64,000 nucleotides of DNA from Sphingomonas turrisvirgatae. Lineage in GTDB: Bacteria; Pseudomonadota; Alphaproteobacteria; Sphingomonadales; Sphingomonadaceae. Of this stretch, positions 54,685 through 62,418 are shown in pieces. Where the stretch lies: NCBI RefSeq assembly GCF_001721295.1, contig NZ_MDDS01000009.1:1-64000 (forward strand), given 5' to 3'. The notes beneath the pieces are model-generated. The model was given only the letters and a program-made list of their open reading frames with translations, did not search any database and was not told the DNA's origin. Both the position numbers and the translations under genes were made by a program. Each line of letters opens with the position of its first letter. Within the stretch, counting starts at the first letter, position 1.

Positions 54685-56601
54685 ATGCGCCATCTGATCG
54701 CGCTCGCCGCACTTTGCTGTGCCATCGGCTGGCCGGGCGGCGGCAAGGCGCAGGATGCGCAGCCCAGCGACATACCGCCCGGCTATGTTCCAGCCGACGA
54801 ACGCGATTTCGTCGTGCGCGAAGTGGCGATCCCCATGCGCGATGGGGTGAAGCTGCATACCAACATCGTCATCCCCAAGGGGCTCGTGCGCGCGCCGATC
54901 GTCTTTGCGCGCACGCCCTATTCAGCGGACAGGGCGATCAGCGCCGCCGCCTCGAACCGCTATTCCGTGGCATTGCCGGCGGCTTATGCAGAGCTGGCGG
55001 CGGCGGGCTATATCATCGCGGTTCAGGACGTTCGCGGCCGCCATCGCTCCGAGGGCGACTATGTGGTTACCCGGCCGCTGGTCGGCCCGCTCAACCCGAC
55101 CAAGGTCGATCATGCGACCGACAGCTGGGACAGTATCGAGTGGATGGTCCGCAACGTGCCCGAGGCCAATGGGCGGGTCGGCACGATGGGCGTGAGCTAT
55201 GGCGGGTTCACCACCCTGATGAGCCTGGTCGATCCGCATCCCGCGCTACGCGCCGCGGTACCGATCAATCCCTATGTCGATGGCTGGGTCGGCGACGACT
55301 GGTTCCACAACGGTGCCTATCGCCAGAGCTTCATCGACTGGCTGCACTGGATGACGACGGACAAGTCGTCGCGCTATCTGCTGCAGTTCGATCGCGAGGA
55401 CGTCTATGAAAGCTGGCTGAAGGCAGGATCGGTCAGCGGCATGGCGCGCCGGTTGGGCATCGACTCGCTGCCCATGTTCCGGCGGCTGGTCGCGCATCCC
55501 GCCTATGATGCGTTCTGGCAGTCCCAGGCGGTCGATCGCATCCTGGCGGCGCGGCCCTTGAAGGTGCCGGTGCTGCATGTCCACAGCCTGTGGGATCAGG
55601 AGGATATCTATGGCGCGCCGGCGGCCTATGCGGCGATCGAGCCGAAGGACCCCGGCAACGACGCCAACTCGCTGGTCATCGGCCCGTGGCGGCACGGCCA
55701 GAGCAGCGCAGCCGACGGATCGCGGCTCGGCCCGATCGACTTCGACGGTAACAGCTCGGCCTGGTATCGACGCAACGTCCTGATCCCCTTTTTCGACCAG
55801 TATCTCAAGGATGGCGGCCCTCCTGCCGGCATCGCTCCAGTCACCGCGTTCGAGACGGGGGCGAACGTCTGGCACCGCTATGATCGCTGGCCGATGTCTT
55901 GCGCGAGCGGGTGTCCCTTCGCCGCGCGGGCAATTTACCTCGGCGCCGATGGCAGCCTCGGCTGGACCGCGCCGAAACAGGGCGGCTTTGCCGAATATGT
56001 GTCCGATCCCGCGCGCCCCGTCACCTACCGCCAGCGACCGATCCTCTCGACGTTCAATCCTCGGTCGACCTGGGGCGACTGGCTGGTCGACGATCAGCGC
56101 TTTGCCGAGACGCGGCCCGATGTCGTCACCTTCGTCAGCGAGGTGCTGACGCAGGATGTGCGGCTGGCCGGCCAGCCGATCGCGAAGTTCTTCGCATCGA
56201 CCAGCGGCACCGACAGCGACTGGGTGGTCAAGCTGATCGACGTCTACCCCAATGAACATGCCGCCCGGCCTGAACTCAGCGGCTATGAACTGCCGATCGC
56301 GATGGATATCCTGCGTGGCCGGTATCGCGACGACCCTGCGCGGCCGACGCCGATCCCGGCCGGCAAGGTCGTGGGCTATACGCTCAAGCTCCCACAGGTC
56401 AGCCACCGCTTCGGCAAGGGGCACCGCATCATGGTGCAGATCCAGTCGAGCTGGTTTCCGCTTTACGATCGCAACCCGCAGAAGTTCGTGGCCAACATCT
56501 TCACGGCGCAGCCCGACGATTATGTCCGCGCAACACAGCGCATCCACTTCTCGCCGCGCCACCCCAGCCGGATCGAGCTGCCGGTCATCGCCGGGCCCTG
56601 A
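54685..56601 (+). CDS. CocE/NonD hydrolase, alpha-amino-acid ester hydrolase-like
   Basis: 638 residues from ATG 54685; signal peptide with cleavage near GGKA-QDAQ. The alpha/beta-hydrolase core has nucleophile Ser171 (GVSYGGF), Asp304 (LWDQEDIYGAP) and His337 (GPWRHGQ), and a C-terminal jelly-roll domain follows (about 440-638). The spacing equals that of Xanthomonas alpha-amino-acid ester hydrolases (Ser174/Asp307/His340). The Glu306-Asp307 pair and the WVGDDWFHNGAYRQ Asp, which bind the free alpha-amino group in those enzymes, are conserved. So it probably hydrolyses amides or esters of alpha-amino acids; known relatives act on ampicillin-like side chains. Last gene of the operon. Confidence 0.88.
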   Translation: MRHLIALAALCCAIGWPGGGKAQDAQPSDIPPGYVPADERDFVVREVAIPMRDGVKLHTNIVIPKGLVRAPIVFARTPYSADRAISAAASNRYSVALPAAYAELAAAGYIIAVQDVRGRHRSEGDYVVTRPLVGPLNPTKVDHATDSWDSIEWMVRNVPEANGRVGTMGVSYGGFTTLMSLVDPHPALRAAVPINPYVDGWVGDDWFHNGAYRQSFIDWLHWMTTDKSSRYLLQFDREDVYESWLKAGSVSGMARRLGIDSLPMFRRLVAHPAYDAFWQSQAVDRILAARPLKVPVLHVHSLWDQEDIYGAPAAYAAIEPKDPGNDANSLVIGPWRHGQSSAADGSRLGPIDFDGNSSAWYRRNVLIPFFDQYLKDGGPPAGIAPVTAFETGANVWHRYDRWPMSCASGCPFAARAIYLGADGSLGWTAPKQGGFAEYVSDPARPVTYRQRPILSTFNPRSTWGDWLVDDQRFAETRPDVVTFVSEVLTQDVRLAGQPIAKFFASTSGTDSDWVVKLIDVYPNEHAARPELSGYELPIAMDILRGRYRDDPARPTPIPAGKVVGYTLKLPQVSHRFGKGHRIMVQIQSSWFPLYDRNPQKFVANIFTAQPDDYVRATQRIHFSPRHPSRIELPVIAGP

Positions 56602-56608
56602 CGGAGGG

Positions 56609-56633
56609 GCATCGGGCCGTCATGGCCCGATGC
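56609..56633. terminator. Bidirectional hairpin between convergent hydrolase genes
   Basis: Perfect 10-bp stem GCATCGGGCC/GGCCCGATGC with a 5-base loop, lying 7 bases after the plus-strand operon and 9 bases after the convergent minus-strand gene. No long T-run. Confidence 0.7.
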
Positions 56634-56641
56634 GTCATCGC

Positions 56642-58603
56642 TCAATAGTTGACGCTCCACCCGATGAAGCCTGCCATCCATGCCGCCCACAGAAAGCCGA
56701 TCAGGGCGAGCGCGACGATCAGGCTGGCGATGCGGGCGAACCAGCCCTCGCCGGAGCGGAACGCCATCAGGCTGTTCCAGGCCCCGAGCACGGCGCCGGC
56801 CAGCGGGATGAGCGCCCCGATCTGAAGCACGCGGATAAAGCCATCCAGACTGTCGTTGTAGAAGCCGACATCGGCCCGCAGGATCGGGGCGAGCAGCATG
56901 CACCAGCCGGCGAAATAGGCAAGGTTCGCGATCACCGCGATCCGCGTCGCGCGGCGGACCCGAGCCGCCTGTCCGGTCACTCCTGGCGCCCGTTGCCGCA
57001 CGCGGCGGACAATCGCCGTGATCGGCCATGCAATCCCGGTGACGATCAGGACGGACAGCGAAAGGCCGGCGACGAGCTGGAAGACGCTGCCGTTGCGGCT
57101 CAGCGGTGCCGCTTGCAGGATCTGCACGGGGTTGTTGCTGTCGATGATCGCGCGGCGCCCCTCGACCTCGGTCGCGAGAAGCTGCCGCGCGCCGCCGACT
57201 TCGCGCCACAACTTGGGTGCGATTTCGCGAAAGGTCTTGTCGCTTATCGACGACACGGCGATCGTGCCGTCCGGATTGGCGGTCACCTGATCCTGCTGCA
57301 GCAGGTAGAACAGGCTGATGAACCCGGTCTCGACCCGGCGTGAGCTTTCATAGCGTCCTGCGATCGCCTTGGCGTCGGCCGCCGCGCTGGGTATCGCCGG
57401 CGGCGTTCGCGATGCCGCCACTGGATAATAGCGATCGAGGAACAGCTCGAGCAGCCGCTCACGCGCCGGATAGACGGCGTCGTCCTCGCCCCGGCTGTTG
57501 AAGCTGACGAAAATGCCGACACCTTCCTGTGGCAGAAGGTTCAGATCGCTGTGGAACACCACCGTGTCACCGCCATGGCTCAGCAGCACCCGGCCGTTGC
57601 GACGGCCATGGAAGAAGCCATGCGCAAGCGTGTCAAAGCCGTCGCGCACCATCAGCGATGGCGAATGCATCAGGCGAACGGTTTCCGGGCGAAGGATCGC
57701 CGCGTTGCCAAAGCTTCCGTCGGCAAGATGCGCGATCATGAAGTTGGCCATGTCACCGGCGGTCGTGGAAACCTGGCCTGCAGGACCGGTTCCCACCAGC
57801 TCGAACGGACTGGGCGCGTCTTCCGTCGTGCGATAGCCCTTGGCTGCGGTCCTCGCGAATGGCGGCGGCAGCGGCTGGGCCAGCGTCGTGTGGCGCATCT
57901 GCAGCGGCGTCAGGATGTGACGCTGCACATATGTTTCGAAGGGCTCGCCCGACACACGCTGCACGATATAGCCGGCGAGCGTCGTTCCGTAGTTGGAGTA
58001 GGACGGCACCTCGCCGGGCGGGAACATGAACGGGCGGCGGTTTTCCTTGAGATAGCGCTCCATGGTCTTCAGCTTTTTGGGATCGGTGGCGAGGACGTCT
58101 TTCAGCCCCTCTTCAAAGCCTCCGCGATGCGTCATGAGGTCCGCCATCGTGACCGGCCGGTTGCCGGGTGGCGTGATCCTGAAGTCCAGGTAACGATTGA
58201 CGTCGGCGTTCAAGTCGATCTTCCCGGCTTCGACCAGCTGCATCACCGCTGTCCAGGTGAAGAGCTTGGACGTCGAGCCGATCCGCATCTGGCTGCGCGT
58301 TGGGTCCATCGGCCGCTTTGCAGCCAGATCGGCATAGCCATAGCCCCGTTGGAACAAGGTCCGGCCATCCTTGACGACCACCACCTGTCCGCCGGCAATC
58401 CTCCCCTTTGACAGGGTGTCCCGCATGAACGGGTCCATCCAGTTGCCAAGGTCTGACACCGTCAGCGGCGCGGCAGAGGCGCGCGATGGACCGGAAGCGG
58501 CGGTGCGCGGCCCGGATGGGTCTGGTTGAGAGGGCGCGGCGTGCTGCGAAGCTGCAGCGGCGACCGCAACCATGCCCGCAACCAGAGCAACGACGAGTTT
58601 CAT
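56642..58603 (-). CDS. Serine hydrolase with C-terminal membrane domain, paralogue of the 44.3-kb enzyme
   Basis: 653 residues from ATG 58603 (ATG 58612 is possible). Signal peptide MKLVVALVAGMVAVAAAA. It has the same order as the protein at 44269-46263: a SxxK motif in RIGSTSKLFTWTAVMQLVEAGK, YSN in VPSYSNYGTTLAGYIV, H-G-G-D in LLSHGGDTVVFHSDLN, then a soluble linker and about four to five membrane helices at the end. The two proteins share long stretches (KLFTWTA, QxVEAGK, DVNxYLDF), so they are duplicates that have diverged. It is divergent from a TetR gene with two palindromes in between. Confidence 0.88.
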   Translation of the reverse strand: MKLVVALVAGMVAVAAAASQHAAPSQPDPSGPRTAASGPSRASAAPLTVSDLGNWMDPFMRDTLSKGRIAGGQVVVVKDGRTLFQRGYGYADLAAKRPMDPTRSQMRIGSTSKLFTWTAVMQLVEAGKIDLNADVNRYLDFRITPPGNRPVTMADLMTHRGGFEEGLKDVLATDPKKLKTMERYLKENRRPFMFPPGEVPSYSNYGTTLAGYIVQRVSGEPFETYVQRHILTPLQMRHTTLAQPLPPPFARTAAKGYRTTEDAPSPFELVGTGPAGQVSTTAGDMANFMIAHLADGSFGNAAILRPETVRLMHSPSLMVRDGFDTLAHGFFHGRRNGRVLLSHGGDTVVFHSDLNLLPQEGVGIFVSFNSRGEDDAVYPARERLLELFLDRYYPVAASRTPPAIPSAAADAKAIAGRYESSRRVETGFISLFYLLQQDQVTANPDGTIAVSSISDKTFREIAPKLWREVGGARQLLATEVEGRRAIIDSNNPVQILQAAPLSRNGSVFQLVAGLSLSVLIVTGIAWPITAIVRRVRQRAPGVTGQAARVRRATRIAVIANLAYFAGWCMLLAPILRADVGFYNDSLDGFIRVLQIGALIPLAGAVLGAWNSLMAFRSGEGWFARIASLIVALALIGFLWAAWMAGFIGWSVNY

Positions 58604-58675
58604 GCCGACCAAGCCAATTCTCCCTGTTCGGGCCTCACGCCGGACGATTCCTCGTTGCGATGGACCGGGAAATAA

Positions 58676-58709
58676 GAGAATATTTATTCTCCTTTTGACG
58701 ATGCGTCAA
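58676..58709. promoter_or_regulatory. Two palindromic operators between hydrolase and tetR
   Basis: GAGAATA-TT-TATTCTC (58676-58691) is a perfect 7-bp inverted repeat, and TTGACG-ATG-CGTCAA (58695-58709) a perfect 6-bp one. They lie 73 bases from the hydrolase start and 42 from the tetR start, so binding there would affect both promoters. Confidence 0.65.
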
Positions 58710-58750
58710 GATTGGCTATGCAGCGTGGCCCAATTGGCCGAACCTCTCTC

Positions 58751-59359
58751 ATGCCAAAACGAACCCCCGATCACATGAAGTACCAGCGCGAACGCATCCT
58801 GCGCGCGACGTTGAGCTGCATTGGTGACATTGGCCTCGAGCAGACCTCGATCGAGTCGATCCGCAAGGCAGCCGGCCTCAGCACCGGGGCGATCTACAAG
58901 CATTTCAGCGGCAAGGATGAGATCGTGACCGCTGCGCTTCACTTCGCCGCAATGAACGAAGCCGACGTGCCGCATGCCTGGCCATTGCTGCGGGACGACA
59001 TGGCGACGGTTGGCGACGAGCGCGGGTTCGAGATGACGTCGCTCGCCCGGACCAACCTTCAGCTGTTGGCAAGCGGTCTGCGGCCCGGGCCGCTGCGCGA
59101 CCTGCTGCAGTCACAAATGGGAAAGACGCTGGCGGTTCTCGCCGATCGCCTTGCCGCGATGGAGCGGGCGGGCGAGATCAAGCTGTTGATGAGTCCGGCA
59201 CGGTCGGCAAGATGCATCGCGGCGCTCGCGGAAGGTCTCACCTGGCTGGGGCTGGCAGCAGGTCAGGATCCGGCGACGATATCCGACGACATTGCGCAAG
59301 GATTGGAGTGTCTGGTTCAGTCGATCTCCCTGACCACCGCCGCGAAGCCGTCGCGGTGA
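58751..59359 (+). CDS. TetR/AcrR-family transcriptional regulator
   Basis: 202 residues from ATG 58751. The HTH is RERILRATLSCIGDIGLEQTSIESIRKAAGLSTGAIYKHFSGKDEIVTAAL (about 14-65), with the classic TGAIYKHF recognition helix. A helical ligand-binding domain follows. It is divergent from the membrane-anchored hydrolase and probably controls it through the adjacent palindromes. Its last 43 bases overlap the 3' end of the convergent ilvA-like gene. The ligand is unknown. Confidence 0.9.
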   Translation: MPKRTPDHMKYQRERILRATLSCIGDIGLEQTSIESIRKAAGLSTGAIYKHFSGKDEIVTAALHFAAMNEADVPHAWPLLRDDMATVGDERGFEMTSLARTNLQLLASGLRPGPLRDLLQSQMGKTLAVLADRLAAMERAGEIKLLMSPARSARCIAALAEGLTWLGLAAGQDPATISDDIAQGLECLVQSISLTTAAKPSR

Positions 59360-60606
59360 AGGGCGTCGATCAACTGATCGCGATGCGCCATACCCTGCAA
59401 CTGAACGATGAGGCTCAGCGACGCACCCTTCGCGTTCAGCGCCAGGGATAGTCGGTCATGTGCCACTTCAAGGATGTTCGCGCCTTGCTCGCCCATGATC
59501 GTCGTGAGCTTCGCCAGGGCCCCCGGCTGGTCCCGGATGGGAACTTCAAGGCGGACCAGCTGCCCCTCGCGGACCAGCTCGCGCATGATCACGCTCGCGA
59601 ATACGCGCCCATCGATGTTGCCACCGGTTAGCGGGATCGCAACACGCCTGCCTTCGAATACGTCGCGGTGTTCCAGGACGGCGGCTAGCGCTGCCGCGCC
59701 GGCGCCTTCAACGACAGTCTTCTCGACGGATTGGAGAAGCGCCACGGCGCGCTCGATCGAGGCCTCGTCCACTTCCAGCAGCCGATCGACCTTTTCCCGC
59801 ACGATCCTGCGCGTCAGCAGACCGGCCTGCTTCACTGCGATGCCCTCCGCGATCGTGACGGGTGCCTCCGTCAGGGCCGGCAGATCGGCGACCGCACGGA
59901 TCATCGAAGGGTAGGCGCTCGCCTGGACACCGATGATCTCGACGGTCGGGGCCAGTGACTTGATCGCTATGGCGACGCCGGAGATGAGGCCGCCGCCGCC
60001 AATGGGCACCACGATCGCATCCAGATCTTCGCATTGTTCGAGCAGCTCGAGACCCATCGTTCCCTGGCCGGCGATCACGTCCGGATCGTCATAGGGGTGG
60101 ACCATCGCAAGGCCTTCGGCCTCGGCCTCGCGCCTCGCAATGGCCATGGCGTCCTCGAGCGTCGCGCCATCGACGATGACGCGTGCGCCGTGCTCGCGTG
60201 TCCGAACGATCTTGGTCATGGGCGTGCCTGCAGGCATCACGATCGTCGCCGGGATGCCGAGGCGGGCCGCGTGATAGGCCAGCCCCTGGGCGTGGTTCCC
60301 AGCGGACACGGCGCATACGCCCGAAGGTGCGCCTTGCTCTGACAGGCGCAGCAGCTTGTTGAGCGCGCCCCGTTCCTTGAAACTGGCGGTGAACTGATGG
60401 TTCTCGAACTTCAGCACGATCGAGCAGCCGGCGATCCTGGAAAGCGTCAGGCTCGGCAGGCTGGGTGTTCGCACGATGCTCCCGCGCAGGCGCTGCGCGG
60501 CGGCAAGGATGTCGCCGATGGTCGGCAAGGCCTGACTGACGATGATCGGTCTCCCGCTGGTTGCTATCGCGGTCGTGGCCGCGCGCCCGGTCGGGGCTTT
60601 GGACAT
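59317..60606 (-). CDS. ilvA: Threonine ammonia-lyase (threonine/serine dehydratase) with ACT domain
   Basis: 429 residues from ATG 60606 (in-frame to 60663). PLP fold type II: the Schiff-base Lys is in NHQFTASFKERGALNKLL, the phosphate loop is VVPIGGGGLISG, and AVSAGNHAQGLAYHAARLGIPATIVMP is also present. A C-terminal ACT domain (about 350-429, RLEVPIRDQPGALAKLTTIMGEQGANILEV) is of the single-ACT type seen in catabolic or serine/threonine dehydratases. It deaminates threonine to 2-oxobutyrate. Its position beside the peptide-degradation cluster may reflect catabolism of released Ser/Thr, but that is inference. RidA at 4.9 kb would handle its enamine product. Confidence 0.92.
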   Translation of the reverse strand: MSKAPTGRAATTAIATSGRPIIVSQALPTIGDILAAAQRLRGSIVRTPSLPSLTLSRIAGCSIVLKFENHQFTASFKERGALNKLLRLSEQGAPSGVCAVSAGNHAQGLAYHAARLGIPATIVMPAGTPMTKIVRTREHGARVIVDGATLEDAMAIARREAEAEGLAMVHPYDDPDVIAGQGTMGLELLEQCEDLDAIVVPIGGGGLISGVAIAIKSLAPTVEIIGVQASAYPSMIRAVADLPALTEAPVTIAEGIAVKQAGLLTRRIVREKVDRLLEVDEASIERAVALLQSVEKTVVEGAGAAALAAVLEHRDVFEGRRVAIPLTGGNIDGRVFASVIMRELVREGQLVRLEVPIRDQPGALAKLTTIMGEQGANILEVAHDRLSLALNAKGASLSLIVQLQGMAHRDQLIDALHRDGFAAVVREID

Positions 60607-60734
60607 CCACGCAGCACGCTTGACGGGCGAAGCGCCGGAATCCGCATCCGTGCGAGGAGCCAAGTTTATTGTTGCGGTTGTCCGCCGCTCGGGCGTCTCT
60701 AGGCTGCAACCACCAGCGGGCTACTCGATACGGC

Positions 60735-61271
60735 ATGAGCGAAGGACCGTCTCCGATCGTCAACAGCGGGAGCCAGCGCTCGGTCGAAGCGCTGTCGCTG
60801 CGCTACGGAGCGGTGCTGCAGCGCTATTTTACACGGCGGGGCATCCCGGCCTCCGACGCACAGGACCTGGTGCAGGAGGTTTTCGCCCGCTTGCTGAACA
60901 AGGACGATCTCGACGATGTCGCCAATGCCGACGGCTATCTGTTCGCCGCAGCGGCCAACATGGCTCGTGACTATTTTCGCCACCGCAATGTTCGGATGGC
61001 CAATCCAGCCGCCGGCTTCGCGAGCGAGGTCCAGCGCACCGAGGATTTCGATCCCGAACGACTTGTCGCCGGGCGGCAGGAGCTCGACATGCTTCTGGCG
61101 GCGCTGAACGAAATGCCCGAACGGATGCGGAATATCTTTATCCTGGCGCGGCTGGAAAACCTTCCCCGCAACGAGATCGCGGAGCGGCTGGGGGTGTCAA
61201 AACGCACGGTCGAGGCACAGATCACGCTTGCGACCGCCTGCCTCGCCGAGCGTCGGAGGCGGATCACGTGA
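60735..61271 (+). CDS. FecI-type ECF sigma factor
   Basis: 178 residues from ATG 60735. Sigma-2 region (LRYGAVLQRYFTRRGIPASDAQDLVQEVFARLLN with the DAxDLxQEVF motif, then DGYLFAAAANMARDYFRHR) and sigma-4 region (ALNEMPERMRNIFILARLENLPRNEIAERLGVSKRTVEAQITLA). This is the iron-starvation-type ECF subgroup that works with FecR. Overlaps fecR by 4 bases. It probably directs transcription of the TonB receptor that follows. Confidence 0.93.
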   Translation: MSEGPSPIVNSGSQRSVEALSLRYGAVLQRYFTRRGIPASDAQDLVQEVFARLLNKDDLDDVANADGYLFAAAANMARDYFRHRNVRMANPAAGFASEVQRTEDFDPERLVAGRQELDMLLAALNEMPERMRNIFILARLENLPRNEIAERLGVSKRTVEAQITLATACLAERRRRIT

Positions 61272-62338
61272 GCATGTCGGACCACAGCCCGGTGGCAACC
61301 CCCTGGCAGGCCAGCCCGGTGTGCGAGGCTGCCGCCGCCTGGGCCTTGCAGCAGGAGCGGGGCGATCTGAGTGATGCTGAACGGCGCCGCTTTACAGCTT
61401 GGCTGGCCGAGGATGAAGCGCATGCAGCGGCATATGACGACGCAGTCTGGGCGCTGAGCGTCACCGCGCGTCATGCCGGAGCGCCCGAGCTGCTGGCGCT
61501 TCGGGAAAGCGCATTGGCGGCGCGTGGCAGTCGCAAGCGCATGTGGGGCTGGACCGCGGCTGTGGGCGCAGTGGCGGCCGGACTCGTCGCGGTGCTCACA
61601 TTCACCACGACGCCGCAAGTCGAGGTCGCGCCTCCCTCGAGCCAGTCAACGCTGGCCGATGCGAATGCTGGCCTCTCGGATCGCGCCTATCGGACCGCCG
61701 TGGGTGAGCGGTCCGTCATCAGCCTGCCTGATGGATCGGTGGCGACGCTCGATACCGACAGCCAGTTGCGCGTCGGCTATTCGGACCGGGAACGCGCCGT
61801 CTACCTGCTGAAGGGGCAGGCACTCTTCCAGGTGGCGCACGGCAAGCCGCAGCCCTTCCGTGTCTACGCGCGCGGGCAGCGGATTACGGCGGTCGGCACC
61901 GTGTTCAATGTCAGGCTGGAGGGCGATCGGGTGCGGGTCGCGATGGTCGAGGGCGTCGTCAAGGTGAGCGCACGCGCGCTGCCGGGCACCCTCCCGGGCG
62001 CGCCTGCAAGGGAAGTAACGCTGACCGCCGGCGAGGAGACGGTGGCCGCGCCGGCGGCACCGATGGTCGTCAGACCCGTTGCGGTGCGTGAAGTCGCGGC
62101 ATGGCGCGGCGGCCAGCTGATCTTCAACGACGTGCCGCTTGCCGACGCGATTGCAGAGGTCAATCGTTATACGGTGAGGCCGATTGCCTTGGCCGACGCG
62201 GCGGTGGGCAGATATCGCGTCAGCGGGGTCTTCACGTCCACCGATCCCGAGGCATTTGCGCGCGCCATGACAGAGGTTTTGCCGGTCGAGATGACCCGGG
62301 CCGAGCGCGGCGAACTGGCGCTGCGGGAGCGCGACTGA
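61268..62338 (+). CDS. FecR-type transmembrane anti-sigma regulator
   Basis: 356 residues from GTG 61268. The N-terminal cytoplasmic DUF4880-like region (AAAWALQQERGDLSDAERRRFTAWLAEDEAHAAAYDDAVWAL) binds the sigma factor. A single transmembrane helix (TAAVGAVAAGLVAVLTFTT, about residues 95-113) and a periplasmic FecR domain (YRTAVGERSVISLPDGSVATLDTDSQLRVGYSDRERAVYLLKGQALFQVAHGKPQPFRV) follow. The C-terminal DUF4974/STN-like part is NDVPLADAIAEVNRYTVRPI. It relays the signal from the STN domain of the downstream receptor to FecI. Confidence 0.93.
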   Translation: MSMSDHSPVATPWQASPVCEAAAAWALQQERGDLSDAERRRFTAWLAEDEAHAAAYDDAVWALSVTARHAGAPELLALRESALAARGSRKRMWGWTAAVGAVAAGLVAVLTFTTTPQVEVAPPSSQSTLADANAGLSDRAYRTAVGERSVISLPDGSVATLDTDSQLRVGYSDRERAVYLLKGQALFQVAHGKPQPFRVYARGQRITAVGTVFNVRLEGDRVRVAMVEGVVKVSARALPGTLPGAPAREVTLTAGEETVAAPAAPMVVRPVAVREVAAWRGGQLIFNDVPLADAIAEVNRYTVRPIALADAAVGRYRVSGVFTSTDPEAFARAMTEVLPVEMTRAERGELALRERD

Positions 62339-62418
62339 CAGCCGGGGATGTTTTTTTGCGGTTCTGCGACGCCCGCCCGTCTTGAGAACGAACGAAAGCA
62401 ACTGAGGGGGCGGCGCGC

